Below the pieces are notes generated by a model. That model searched no databases. It had not been told where the DNA came from and worked only from the letters and a program-made list of their open reading frames with translations. Below are positions 17,107 through 25,714 of a stretch of DNA of 64,000 nt, in pieces. The stretch lies in the NCBI RefSeq assembly GCF_000758305.1, contig NZ_CP009458.1, positions 124,001 through 188,000 on the forward strand. Reading direction: 5' to 3'. Origin of the DNA: Cedecea neteri. GTDB taxonomy: Bacteria > Pseudomonadota > Gammaproteobacteria > Enterobacterales > Enterobacteriaceae. The number at the start of each line of letters is the position of its first letter. Position 1 is the first letter of the stretch. The translations under genes were made by a program, and so were the position numbers.

Positions 17107-20100
17107 TCAGAACCCGTATTTCACGCCAATCATCGCGGAGGTGTCGTGATAGCCTTTATCGCCGATTTGCTGCGCGACGCCGCCCCACATGTTGAGGTCA
17201 TGCGAAATCTGCCCCTGCACGCCAAGCTTGAGCTGGCCGATGTTGCGCGCCCCCTCTTCATTGAGCAGTTTATCCCCCATTCTCACACCAAAGTTTTTGG
17301 TGTTATGCAGCCAGTCGGCTTCCACATAAGGCTTGAACTCGCGCCCTTTGCCGTCATCCTCTGTGCGGTGACCACGCAGGTATAACCGCACGCCCAGGCG
17401 AGACTGCAGGTTGCCCTGGCCACTATTCTGAATGCGAGTGCCGTTAACCTCGGTATGATCGGCGCTGCGTACGCCCATCCAGGTCAACTGCGCCTGAGGT
17501 TCAAGATAAACCGCCTGGCGCTCACTTTCGCTGAGCAGCATGTTGTAGCCGCTTTCCAGCGAAGCGGTGAAGCCTCGGCTCTTGTAGTCCTCGTTCGGCA
17601 AATCATCACTGCTTACGCGGTTGTTAAACCAGTTGTACATCACCCAGCCGTCAACATAGATGCCTTCGCGGGAAACAGCGTTCTGATACCAGGTCCCGTA
17701 GGCCCCGACGCTGTAACCGTCCAGCTCTGACTCAGAGCGATAGCCGGTCAAGTTTGAACGTGAGTTGCCCTGCACGTTGCCGTACCCGGCCATCAGACCC
17801 GCGCCCCAGCGGTCGGTCTGATTGCTGGTGCCGTGTAAGAACTCGTTCCCCATCTGTGCCACATAACGGTTGGCACTGGATCTTATCTGACCTTCCCCGG
17901 TATGGAAGCGGTTCTGTCCGCCTTCCTGACGCAGCCAAAAAGTGCTGCGGGTCAGACCGCGCTCGTCCAGTGGGGCACGATACTCGGTGGCCCCTTCGCG
18001 ATCGTCCAGCGTCAGGTTAAACAGCGTGTTCGCTGCGGTCAGGTTCACCAGGTAGCTGCCGACCTCAGGGCGATAAACCCTTACAGGATCTGGCTGCGTT
18101 GGCGTAACCGGGGTAACAGGTGGCTCCGGCGGCAGGTTGCTCATAGAGGTCAGGTACCAGTTTTGCCCCTTCTGCACCAGGCTGTAGTCCCATGCCCCGG
18201 CAACGATACGCCCGGACTGGGTAAACGCGCCCGCTGCGGAGTTCCCGTCAACGGTCACCACTTCAATGCCCTGTTCGGTTTGCGCGCCCTGGCCACCAAC
18301 GTTGTTGACCGTCAGCACGGTTGAACCAGAAGTCCCACCATGAATCACCAGTTTGTCGGTGAGCGAACTGTCGTCCCCCAGCACGGTGTTAATGTTCAGC
18401 CGGCTGTCGGTACCGCCTGTATAATCACCGCCAACATTCAATGTGTTACCGACAATATCGGCCCGGCGAGAAAGATTCACGGTCCCGTTGTTACTCAGAG
18501 CCCCGTTCACGGTGAAACTGGCAGCATCATCGTTACCCTGCAGCGGGCTGCCAACGGTTAAGGTACTGCCGGTTTCCAGCGTGGCTGCGCCGATGCTGCC
18601 AGTCCCGGAAAGTTCGGTCAGGCTCTTAGCCGTAACGTCGCTGACCAGTGAACCCGTCACGTCCAGACTGCCTTCAGCCAGGGTGGTCGCACCGGTGTAA
18701 GTACTGTCCCCGGTCATGGTCAGCGCCCCGCTGCCAAGCTTAGTCAGGCTGCCGCTGCCGGCTACGCCCTGGCTGATGGTGGTATTGAATTCCTGGGTAT
18801 CGAGCGTCCCGCCCGCGCTTTCCAGCGTGATGGGACGGTCTAAATCAAAGCTGTTGCTTAATTGCAGCGTGCCGCCGTCAAAGGTCAGCAGGCTGGAGTC
18901 TGACCCCAGCGCGCCATTCTCAGCCACCTGCAGAATGCCGTCATACAAAGTCCATGGCGTTGTCGCAGCCGTGGTGTTGTTCAGCACCCAGGTACTTGCG
19001 CCCGTTTTATGGAAGTGTTCGAACCCTTCATACTGTGCGCTGTCGCCAATATTGGCGGCATCGAACTGACTATTGGCGTCACCACCCAGAATAAGCGTGT
19101 CGTCGCCGGCCGTAGCCTGCACGGCACCCAGCACGTTATAGCCATCCCGAAGCTCGAGTGAGTTTGTCCCACCGGTAAACAGAATCGCCTGCGAGCGGTT
19201 TTGCCCGTTGAAATCCAGCCCGCCGCTGATGGTCCCGCTATTAACGATGGTCATATCGCTGCCGCTGATCCCGATCCCGCCGACGCCAATATCTCCAACG
19301 CCGTTTGTTCCACCTGCCGTACCGGGTTCACCGCCGTTACCGCCCGAAATCGTGCCGGTATTAACAACGCTGCCGCCACCGGAGGTAATGCTGATCCCTG
19401 CGCCGCCCGCGCCACCGGCATCACCGCCGCCGCCGCCGCCCCGGTTACCCGTGCCGCCAAGGATATCGCCGTTATTCACTACCTGGCCGCCCGCACCGAT
19501 CAGCACGCCGCTCCCGCCTTCACCGCCGCTACCGCCGTGACTGGTATCACCGCCGCTGCCGCCTCCGGTCCCGCCTAGCCCGCCGGTAATACTGGCACCA
19601 ACGTCGTTGGTCAGCGTGCCGTTGCCTTCAATGGATAAGCCGTTCCCGCCTTTTGCGCCGGTCCCGCCGTCGGACGTCGGGCTGTTACCGTTGGCCCCCG
19701 CGCCGCCGTTGCCGCCCACAAACGCACCCTGGTTAGTCACGTTCCCGGCCCCGACAATGGAGACTGCATCACCACCGGCGCCACCGACGCCACCGCCGCC
19801 CGCAGAATCATCTCCGCCTTTACCGCCGGTGACGACCCCGCTGGACTCATTGATAACATCCCCGCCGCCGTTGATTTCAATCCCAATGCCGCCAGCTCCG
19901 GAGTCTCCGCCCTGGGAAGTACTTAGATTGCCGCTGCCGCCGCCGCGATTGCCGAGCCCACCGGTGACTTCGCCGAAGTTACTGACGCTGCCGCCGCCTT
20001 TAAGCTCGATCCCGGTCCCGCCTTTACCGCCGTCGCCGCCATCGCCACCGCTGAGGTTATCCCCGCTACTGTTGGAGTTACCGCCACCACCAGTGCCGGC

Positions 20101-21174
20101 ATTGCCACCGATAATATGGCCGCCCTGGTTGTTGATGACGTTGCCGCTACCCTCCACGGTGATCCCGCTGCCGCCGTTGCCGCCCGCAGAACCATATCCC
20201 ACAACACCAGTCCCCTGGCCCGACTCAACGGCCCCGCCGTTACCGCCGTCGCCGCCGTCGCCGCCCAAAATTCTGCCGCTGTTGGTTATCGTACTGGTAC
20301 CACTCAGCCAGACGCCGCTCCCGCCTTCGGCCGCCTCACCGCCGCTCCCGCCCACGCCGGTCACATTGGCGTTGTTTTTAGTATCCGCGTTTGCTGCAAG
20401 GCCACCTGTGGCACCGTGCCCACCGGTAATCGTCCCGGTGTTAGTCACATTCCCACCCTGGGTCAGCATCACGCCGTCACCGCCCGCGCCGCCTGCCCCA
20501 CCGCTGCCGCCGTGGAGGGTTTCGCCCGCTTCGGTTTGATCGTTTGCCGTGGCACTCCCGGTATTGCCGCCGGTACCGCCGTCGCCACCGGTAATAGAAC
20601 CGCTGTTGGTATAGCTGCCTGCGCCGGTGATCAGCACGCCGGCGCCGCCGTCACCGCCATCACCGCCGCTGCCGCCGTTACCCGATTCGGTAACATCCGT
20701 GGTATTACTGCCGCCGTTGCCTCCCCGGCCACCGTTCCCGCCTTTGATGTCACCGCTATTATTGCCGCTGTTGCTGTTCAGCACTTCCCCGGCAGATCCA
20801 CCGCCACCGCCGCCACCGGCCGAACCGTTGCCGATAGAGGCAGTACCATCAGACTGCTGACCTTTCCCACCGGTTGCGGTACCCGCTGGCAGCGAATTGG
20901 TTACGCCGTCAACGCTGCCCGCGCCCCCGTTCTCCCCCTGGCTGCTGCTTTGCCCACGCCCGCCTGCGCCGCCCGCTCCGCCGTTCCCACCGATGCCCGT
21001 GGTGGTATCCATCGTGCCGCCTCCGCCACCCTGCGCGCTGTCAGACACGGTTGCCGGATTTCCAGCCTGTCCGTCGTCAGCAAACGTTGGCTGAGGGAAG
21101 GTACTTAATAAGGCGGCACTGATCGCGGTGGCAATCAAACGTCGCTTGCCTGGGTTCTGTAATATACGGGGCAT
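17107..21174 (-). CDS. Large autotransporter (type Va) with glycine-rich repeated passenger
   Basis: 1355 residues. A signal peptide ends near residue 32 (ATAISAALLSTFPQPTFA). Residues ~45-650 are extremely Gly rich and built of 11-12 imperfect repeats of about 45-60 residues, each with a core like SGVLIGAGGQVVNNGDILGG followed by a run of GG-X triplets. Residues ~680-1000 hold autotransporter-associated beta-strand (PATR) repeats such as GSGSLTKLGSGALTMTGDST and YTGATTLAEGSLDVTG. A Pro-rich linker (PEPPVTPVTPTQPDP) precedes the pertactin-like domain and the outer-membrane beta-barrel (~last 300 residues), which ends in the expected aromatic, GVKYGF. There is no protease motif. An adhesin or aggregation role is inferred. 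Confidence 0.93.
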   Translation of the reverse strand: MPRILQNPGKRRLIATAISAALLSTFPQPTFADDGQAGNPATVSDSAQGGGGGTMDTTTGIGGNGGAGGAGGRGQSSSQGENGGAGSVDGVTNSLPAGTATGGKGQQSDGTASIGNGSAGGGGGGGSAGEVLNSNSGNNSGDIKGGNGGRGGNGGSNTTDVTESGNGGSGGDGGDGGAGVLITGAGSYTNSGSITGGDGGTGGNTGSATANDQTEAGETLHGGSGGAGGAGGDGVMLTQGGNVTNTGTITGGHGATGGLAANADTKNNANVTGVGGSGGEAAEGGSGVWLSGTSTITNSGRILGGDGGDGGNGGAVESGQGTGVVGYGSAGGNGGSGITVEGSGNVINNQGGHIIGGNAGTGGGGNSNSSGDNLSGGDGGDGGKGGTGIELKGGGSVSNFGEVTGGLGNRGGGSGNLSTSQGGDSGAGGIGIEINGGGDVINESSGVVTGGKGGDDSAGGGGVGGAGGDAVSIVGAGNVTNQGAFVGGNGGAGANGNSPTSDGGTGAKGGNGLSIEGNGTLTNDVGASITGGLGGTGGGSGGDTSHGGSGGEGGSGVLIGAGGQVVNNGDILGGTGNRGGGGGGDAGGAGGAGISITSGGGSVVNTGTISGGNGGEPGTAGGTNGVGDIGVGGIGISGSDMTIVNSGTISGGLDFNGQNRSQAILFTGGTNSLELRDGYNVLGAVQATAGDDTLILGGDANSQFDAANIGDSAQYEGFEHFHKTGASTWVLNNTTAATTPWTLYDGILQVAENGALGSDSSLLTFDGGTLQLSNSFDLDRPITLESAGGTLDTQEFNTTISQGVAGSGSLTKLGSGALTMTGDSTYTGATTLAEGSLDVTGSLVSDVTAKSLTELSGTGSIGAATLETGSTLTVGSPLQGNDDAASFTVNGALSNNGTVNLSRRADIVGNTLNVGGDYTGGTDSRLNINTVLGDDSSLTDKLVIHGGTSGSTVLTVNNVGGQGAQTEQGIEVVTVDGNSAAGAFTQSGRIVAGAWDYSLVQKGQNWYLTSMSNLPPEPPVTPVTPTQPDPVRVYRPEVGSYLVNLTAANTLFNLTLDDREGATEYRAPLDERGLTRSTFWLRQEGGQNRFHTGEGQIRSSANRYVAQMGNEFLHGTSNQTDRWGAGLMAGYGNVQGNSRSNLTGYRSESELDGYSVGAYGTWYQNAVSREGIYVDGWVMYNWFNNRVSSDDLPNEDYKSRGFTASLESGYNMLLSESERQAVYLEPQAQLTWMGVRSADHTEVNGTRIQNSGQGNLQSRLGVRLYLRGHRTEDDGKGREFKPYVEADWLHNTKNFGVRMGDKLLNEEGARNIGQLKLGVQGQISHDLNMWGGVAQQIGDKGYHDTSAMIGVKYGF
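19210..21030 (-). repeat. In-gene repeat array coding the glycine-rich passenger
   Basis: Eleven clear and one decayed repeat unit in the autotransporter passenger, each coding a core with consensus G-hydrophobic-x-hydrophobic-x-G-x-G-x-V-x-N-x-G-x-I-x-GG and then a Gly-rich spacer of 15-40 residues. The cores keep the N and GG positions, while spacers vary in length and composition. Codon use is GGx heavy on the minus strand, which makes the plus strand read as long proline/alanine frames. Confidence 0.85.
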
Positions 21175-21768
21175 TTGCGTCCTCTTTAACTCTGCGGAGT
21201 CGTGTTGATTCGAAATATCAGAAACAGGCGTGCAACAATTTATTTAAAATTGCCTTAGGGTTTTAAAAGACGAGCGAAAACAACCTTCAAATGAAAGCAG
21301 GCCTCATTTAAAAATCACTCTCGTGTTAAAATAATGTAATTACAAAAACACCCCAGACGGCGATAAAATCAACCTTTCACGGCTATCTCTTGCATGGATA
21401 AAATTCATTTCGGTGACTAATTTTAACACCGCGAAAATAGACCTAAGTAAAATTAAATTGTATTACAATTTGATTTGGCGCATGGAATGAATAGGAAGGA
21501 GAAATTAAACGGGGAAGAAAACAGATATTTTTCAGACAAAAACAAAACATAACACCATGTTTTATTTGAATTTAAATCCATTATCAAAATACAGAAAGGA
21601 AAGACTCAAAAAAAGCAATTTACAGATTAATCCTATTAGGAAATTAACCCTAATTTTGTTTTTGAAAGTAAAAAATCAATTTAGTCATCAAAAAAAACCT
21701 ATAAAAAACCCTGTTTTCAGTGCAACAAATAAACCATCAACGAGCTTAAACAGCACCAATAATGTCCA
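21175..21768. other. AT-rich gene-free region upstream of the autotransporter
   Basis: About 590 bases with no convincing gene. It is strongly AT rich compared with both flanks (poly-A and poly-T tracts, for example around 21240-21340 and 21480-21700) and holds the autotransporter promoter on the minus strand and the region past the end of the phosphatase gene. Such composition is typical of H-NS-bound surface-protein loci. A 96-codon open frame on the plus strand here has low-complexity Lys/Asn content and overlaps the phosphatase end, so I do not call it. Confidence 0.6.
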
Positions 21769-22380
21769 TCAAATATTGCGTAAATGCGTCGCAATACCCC
21801 ATTTAACCAAATTGATACATTCACCTTCAATATTCATGATGCTATAACTGCAGTTTTGATGCCCATATTGCCGGAGATCGTCGGTAATTAAAGCGCCTTT
21901 CAATTGCCAGATAGCAATTTCCAAAGCATGGCCATGGCTGACAATAATAACGGTATCATTCTGGTGACGTTCGTTTAGCGCTTTCAGGCAGGAAAACAGG
22001 CGATGACTCACATTATCCAGGCTTTCACCCTGAGAACTTACCCGCAGCGGATCGCCCGATAGCAGGGCGCCAAATAACTCAGGATGCTGTTTTCGCGCCT
22101 CCATCGTATTTATCCCCTGAAGCAGCCCAAAATCACGTTCCTGCAGACGTTCATCTACGGTTATCTGACTGTGTAATTTACTGGTCAGCACATCCGCTGT
22201 GTGCCGGGCACGTAGCGCTGGTGACGTGTAAATATGCGCCACAGTTAAATCGGCCAACGCGTCAGCCAGCGCAAAGCTCTGCCGGATGCCCCGCGCCGTA
22301 AGTTGGCTGTCCAGCCTTCCCTGAATAATGCCTTGTTGATTCCCCTCACTTTCGCCATGCCGCACCAGAATTGCCCGCAT
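21769..22380 (-). CDS. Histidine phosphatase (phosphoglycerate mutase-like)
   Basis: 203 residues. The catalytic RHG motif is at the N terminus (ILVRHGESEGN), and the second histidine lies in VIIVSHGHALEI; the acidic residue is in ERDFGLLQGI. This is the branch-1 histidine phosphatase superfamily, which includes cobalamin, nucleotide and sugar phosphatases as well as mutases. Substrate is not evident. It is divergent from ygaV, 66 bases away. The neighbouring E. coli locus has no such gene at this place. Confidence 0.87.
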   Translation of the reverse strand: MRAILVRHGESEGNQQGIIQGRLDSQLTARGIRQSFALADALADLTVAHIYTSPALRARHTADVLTSKLHSQITVDERLQERDFGLLQGINTMEARKQHPELFGALLSGDPLRVSSQGESLDNVSHRLFSCLKALNERHQNDTVIIVSHGHALEIAIWQLKGALITDDLRQYGHQNCSYSIMNIEGECINLVKWGIATHLRNI

Positions 22381-22446
22381 ACTCTTTCCTTTGTTGTGAT
22401 TTTAATTTAGCATTTACTAAATTTAGAGTTATCTAAAGTAAAAATC

Positions 22447-22749
22447 ATGACATCTGAACTATCCCAACTCCAGTCCAGTGCGGATGAAGCCGCAAAACTG
22501 CTTAAAGCCATGAGCAATCCCCGGCGCTTGCTGATCCTCTGCCTTCTCCTCGACTCCCCAGGCACCGGGGCCGGAGAACTGGCTGCCGCCGCAGGATTAA
22601 GCCCATCAGCGACCTCCCAACACCTGGCGAAAATGAAGGATGAAGGCCTCATTGAGCGCCAGCGTGATGCGCAGCGAGTGCTCTATTTCATCAAAGATAG
22701 CGCGGTACGCGAAGTGATCGCGACGCTGAAAACCATTTACTGCCCCTGA
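22447..22749 (+). CDS. ygaV: YgaV, ArsR-family repressor
   Basis: 100 residues with the ArsR/SmtB winged helix: AAKLLKAMSNPRRLLILCLL, AGELAAAAGLSPSATSQHLAKM, DEGLIERQRDAQRVLYFI. Cysteines occur at C34 (the ILCLL segment) and near the C terminus (TIYCP), the pair used by YgaV-type sulfur/redox sensors. In E. coli YgaV represses itself and ygaP. It precedes ygaP by eight bases on the same strand, so the two form an operon. Confidence 0.93.
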   Translation: MTSELSQLQSSADEAAKLLKAMSNPRRLLILCLLLDSPGTGAGELAAAAGLSPSATSQHLAKMKDEGLIERQRDAQRVLYFIKDSAVREVIATLKTIYCP

Positions 22750-22757
22750 GGAATATC

Positions 22758-23282
22758 ATGACTATTTCAGCCATCTTGCCAGAAGAAGCGAAAAAGCTCA
22801 TTGCCGGCGGTGCCGCGCTGATCGACATCCGCGAGCCAGATGAACATGCCCGCGAGAACATTCCAGAGGCGCATCTGATGCCGCTTTCCGCGATTGAAAA
22901 CGGCGCCAGGCTGGGGCCACTCGATCCCCATGATGTGGTGATTTTCCATTGCCAGTCCGGAATGCGTTCTTCTCAGCATGCCCAAAAACTGGCGGCGCTT
23001 GCCGAACCGGCCCAGGTCATGCTGCTGGCCGGTGGCCTCGAAGCGTGGAAAAAAGGCGGACAGGAGGTTCTGGCGGATAAAAGTCAGCCTCTGCCAATCA
23101 TGCGGCAGGTACAAATTGTCGCCGGCACGTTAATCCTGCTTGGGGTTGTGCTCGGGTACAGTGTTAATAGCGGATTTTTCCTGCTATCAGGTTTCGTGGG
23201 AGCCGGTTTATTGTTCGCAGGTATCAGCGGATTTTGCGGTATGGCGCGCGTACTGGCCTGGCTGCCGTGGAACCGGCGCTAG
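22758..23282 (+). CDS. ygaP: YgaP, membrane-bound rhodanese (thiosulfate sulfurtransferase)
   Basis: 174 residues, the E. coli length. The rhodanese domain occupies 1-105 with the active-site loop CQSGMRS (C65) and a GGLEAWKKGG closing motif. Two transmembrane helices follow (VAGTLILLGVVLGYSVNSGF and GFVGAGLLFAGISGFCGMAR), with a conserved GFCGMA. The enzyme moves sulfane sulfur at the inner membrane. It is cotranscribed with ygaV, its likely repressor. Confidence 0.94.
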   Translation: MTISAILPEEAKKLIAGGAALIDIREPDEHARENIPEAHLMPLSAIENGARLGPLDPHDVVIFHCQSGMRSSQHAQKLAALAEPAQVMLLAGGLEAWKKGGQEVLADKSQPLPIMRQVQIVAGTLILLGVVLGYSVNSGFFLLSGFVGAGLLFAGISGFCGMARVLAWLPWNRR

Positions 23283-23372
23283 CGTATCTTGCTTTATCCG
23301 CCTCGATTTCTGATCTATGGTTATCAGGCGGCAAAACCGCATTAAATTCCCTTAGCATTCAGAGGTTTTTCT

Positions 23373-23552
23373 ATGTTTAAACCAGGTGATGTGGTTCAGC
23401 CTAAACAGGGCGGCCCAAAGCTGCAGGTAGTCGAGGTACAGGGAGAAGATTTGATTTGCGTCCCGGCCGCGACCTTAGGTGCGGAGCAACTGACGCTGAA
23501 GGCAGATTCGGTTTCGTTGTACCAGGAAGAAGGCGATTTCGGCGTTTGCTAA
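23373..23552 (+). CDS. DUF2158 small protein (YodC-like)
   Basis: 59 residues: begins MFKPGDVVQPKQGGPKLQVV and ends EEGDFGVC. The KxGGPxLxV motif and all-beta look are those of the DUF2158 (YodC) family of tiny enterobacterial proteins of unknown function. The ATG at 23373 has an AGAGG site nine bases upstream. It lies 90 bases after ygaP and is followed by a hairpin. Too short for ordinary gene finding cut-offs but well supported by the family motif. Confidence 0.8.
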   Translation: MFKPGDVVQPKQGGPKLQVVEVQGEDLICVPAATLGAEQLTLKADSVSLYQEEGDFGVC

Positions 23553-23562
23553 GCAACAAAAA

Positions 23563-23588
23563 AACGGCGTGAGGTTAATCACGCCGTT
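23563..23588 (-). terminator. Terminator between the DUF2158 gene and yghW
   Basis: A 10-bp perfect stem AACGGCGTGA/TCACGCCGTT with a six-base loop. On the minus strand it is followed by seven T residues, so it best serves the convergent yghW transcript; on the plus strand the tract (CTTCTC) is weaker but may also stop the DUF2158 transcript. Confidence 0.8.
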
Positions 23589-23665
23589 CTTCTCAATAAA
23601 AGTGCCCCTATCCTTGTCGTCGCCATTCATAAACAACCGGGCACGGCGGCAATCCAGGCCAGCAA

Positions 23666-23953
23666 TCAATAGCCCTTCTCATAACCCGCAAAGAAACATC
23701 GAACCACAACGTCCGCGTTGACCTCTTTCAGGAAGTCAGCCACCGACTCTTTATCCAGCTGATAGCGACGGGTTAACACCCCGGCCTCCCAGGCAGCACG
23801 CTGGCGATCGCCGGTCTGCTCGGCCATATGGTGAGTAAAGCCCAGCACAAAGCCGCGTTTGTAATCCGCACAAAAACGCTCCACGTTAACCGCGCTGTCC
23901 GCCTGTCGGGCTTTCATTCCGGCCATCAGGCCCTTACCAAAATGGTTATCCAT
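23666..23953 (-). CDS. yghW: YghW, DUF2623 family protein
   Basis: 95 residues, exactly the E. coli YghW length, with the shared MDNHFGKGLMAGMKARQADS and CADYKRGFVLGF stretches and WEAGVLTRRYQLDKE. The function of the family is unknown. In E. coli yghW lies elsewhere on the chromosome, so its presence between ygaP and alaE, where E. coli has stpA, is a rearrangement. Confidence 0.92.
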   Translation of the reverse strand: MDNHFGKGLMAGMKARQADSAVNVERFCADYKRGFVLGFTHHMAEQTGDRQRAAWEAGVLTRRYQLDKESVADFLKEVNADVVVRCFFAGYEKGY

Positions 23954-24201
23954 CAGCGACTCCCCATTGCTCGCTATATAAATAATTATATAACGATTCT
24001 AAGCGCGATGGATATCCCTAAAACCCAGAGTTTTTAGGGGATTTTGTGCTTTAAGACGCAGTTAAATCATCTTGTTGATAATAAATAAGAAATTAAAAAC
24101 AGAATCACAAAATCAGGAAATACCAGCAGCAAAGTGTGTTTCAACGCACTTTATCGACAAAAAACCTATAAATAAAAATTTATAGCTAATTGATGAAAAC
24201 A

Positions 24202-24230
24202 TTGCAGTGACATACTCTACGCACGATAAA
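24202..24230 (+). promoter_or_regulatory. Candidate sigma-70 promoter of alaE
   Basis: TTGCAG (24202-24207) and GATAAA (24225-24230) are separated by 17 bases. This would start transcription near 24237, leaving a leader of about 65 bases that contains the hairpin at 24262-24288. Confidence 0.5.
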
Positions 24231-24261
24231 TTACATGATTTATAACACCAACAATCAGTCA

Positions 24262-24288
24262 TAAAAGTAGCGCAAGCGACTACTTTTA
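24262..24288 (+). promoter_or_regulatory. Stem-loop in the alaE 5' leader
   Basis: Arms TAAAAGTAG (24262-24270) and CTACTTTTA (24280-24288) enclose a short inner CGC/GCG helix. It ends just before the CCGGAG ribosome site of alaE. The downstream arm contains TTTT, so it could act as an attenuator or as a ribosome-site control element; no stronger claim can be made by eye. Confidence 0.55.
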
Positions 24289-24304
24289 AACCGGAGTCAA
24301 CATT

Positions 24305-24760
24305 ATGTTTTCCCCTGAGTCACGCTTACGCCATGCCGCCGCAGATATTTTTGCAATGGTAGTGTATTGCTCGGTAGTGAACATGATGATTGAGATTTTC
24401 CTCTCAGGTATGACCTTCGAGCAGTCGCTCTCTTCCCGCCTGGTCGCCGTGCCAGTCAACATTATTATCGCCTGGCCCTACGGCTTCTACCGCGATGCCT
24501 TTATGCGCACCGCGCGCCGCCTGACTCCGGCGAGCTGGGCGAAAAACCTGGCCGACGTGCTGGCTTATGTGACTTTCCAGTCCCCGGTCTATGTGGTGAT
24601 TTTATGGAGCGTGGGCGCTGACTGGCACCAGATTGTGGCTGCCGTGACCTCAAATCTGCTGGTGTCGATGATGATGGGTGCCGCTTACGGCTACTTCCTG
24701 GATTTCTGCCGCCGCCTGTTTCGCGTCAGCGGCCAGATGGGCATGAAAGCGGGCGCCTGA
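24305..24760 (+). CDS. alaE: AlaE, L-alanine exporter
   Basis: 151 residues (E. coli AlaE has 149), with four predicted transmembrane helices and conserved stretches VVYCSVVNMMIEIFLSGM, VNIIIAWPYGFYRDAF and TFQSPVYVVILW. AlaE exports excess L-alanine across the inner membrane and is induced by alanine through Lrp in E. coli. A 350-base leader or intergenic region with several inverted repeats lies upstream. A GACTGGC/GCCAGTC hairpin lies after the stop. Confidence 0.94.
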   Translation: MFSPESRLRHAAADIFAMVVYCSVVNMMIEIFLSGMTFEQSLSSRLVAVPVNIIIAWPYGFYRDAFMRTARRLTPASWAKNLADVLAYVTFQSPVYVVILWSVGADWHQIVAAVTSNLLVSMMMGAAYGYFLDFCRRLFRVSGQMGMKAGA

Positions 24761-24803
24761 GTCCCGACTCGCAAGGGCGACTGGCCCGAAGCCAGTCGTT
24801 CAC

Positions 24804-25148
24804 TTATTCAGACTCGCCAAATAACCCTGTCAGATATCTTTCCAGCGCAATGCGGGAACTGAAACCGTGCGGAATACCGTAGTGCTCGTGCGTTTCGCCG
24901 GCAAGATAGAGCGGGAACTGCTGGTAGTGATCGCAGGTTTTCATCTCTGAAGCCGGTTCGGCCAGCGACTGGCTGCGCTCTCTCAGAGTGGGGTGAATAA
25001 TCAGGGCGGTGCGCCCCATGCGCGCTTCGCGGTTAACATAAACGTAATTCTCACCACGACGGTAGCCGTAGGTTTTTGCCGTTACCACATCCATGGTAAA
25101 ACCCGATTTCTCAAGCACTCGGGCCACCTCATCCGGTCGTAAATACAT
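24804..25148 (-). CDS. ygaC: YgaC, DUF2002 family protein
   Basis: 114 residues, the same as E. coli YgaC, starting MYLRPDEVARVLEKSGFTMD and containing AKTYGYRRGENYVYVNREAR and HPTLRERS. It is a small soluble protein of unknown function, reported as Fur-controlled in E. coli. It is divergent from ygaM, as in E. coli. Confidence 0.93.
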   Translation of the reverse strand: MYLRPDEVARVLEKSGFTMDVVTAKTYGYRRGENYVYVNREARMGRTALIIHPTLRERSQSLAEPASEMKTCDHYQQFPLYLAGETHEHYGIPHGFSSRIALERYLTGLFGESE

Positions 25149-25308
25149 AGATTTTCCTCGTCATCATTTACTGCATCGCAACCATACAATAAGCAGCATT
25201 GACAACGCTTTCGGAATTGTCCAGAAAGGCCAGCAAAGGCTTTGCGCCGCCCCATAACTAAAATCCATGGTCTACACTTAGCGTTACATCTTAGAAAGGG
25301 AGACAATA

Positions 25309-25638
25309 ATGGCTAGCCGAGCAAACAAAAATAACGTTGACGATCAGGTAGACGAAATCAATAACGATGTCAGCCAGCTGGCGGATACGCTGGAAGATGT
25401 ACTGAAGTCCTTCGGGAGCGACGCAAAAGATGAAGTTGATGCCGCACGCAAAAAAGCCGAAGCGCTTCTGAAAGAGACCCGTGCAAGGATTAACGGCAAT
25501 CAGGGTCGAGTGACGCAAGCCGCGCGAGATGCCGTTGGCTGCGCAGATTCCTATGTTCGCGACAAACCCTGGCAGAGCGTGGGGATTGGCGCGGCGGTAG
25601 GTATTGTCCTTGGGGCATTGCTGGTGTCACGCCGCTAA
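25309..25638 (+). CDS. ygaM: YgaM, DUF883 ribosome-/membrane-associated protein
   Basis: 109 residues. The N-terminal two-thirds are a charged helical region (DEINNDVSQLADTLEDVLKS, EVDAARKKAEALLKETR), followed by DKPWQSVGIGAAVGIVLGAL, a single C-terminal transmembrane helix with a GxxxG motif and an RR end. This is the ElaB/YqjD/YgaM family, tail-anchored proteins that link ribosomes to the inner membrane in stationary phase. Confidence 0.92.
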   Translation: MASRANKNNVDDQVDEINNDVSQLADTLEDVLKSFGSDAKDEVDAARKKAEALLKETRARINGNQGRVTQAARDAVGCADSYVRDKPWQSVGIGAAVGIVLGALLVSRR

Positions 25639-25683
25639 CCCCAGGCGTTTAACAGTCGATAAATGAGACTAAATGCGCGTTGT

Positions 25684-25714
25684 AACCCCGGCCCCTTTCG
25701 CCGGGGTTTTTACT
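25684..25714 (+). terminator. Terminator of ygaM
   Basis: Stem AACCCCGG/CCGGGGTT with a nine-base loop is followed by five T residues on the plus strand. The 3' side touches the end of the convergent MocR gene. Confidence 0.85.

Noticed and set aside
19607..21108. Long plus-strand frames opposite the autotransporter, rich in Pro and Ala
   Set aside because: They are complements of the GGX-rich passenger codons (GGN reads as NCC), with low-complexity sequence, no ribosome sites and no family motif.
21557..21847. A 96-codon plus-strand frame rich in Lys, Asn and Leu
   Set aside because: It lies in very AT-rich DNA, overlaps the end of the phosphatase gene and shows no recognisable domain.
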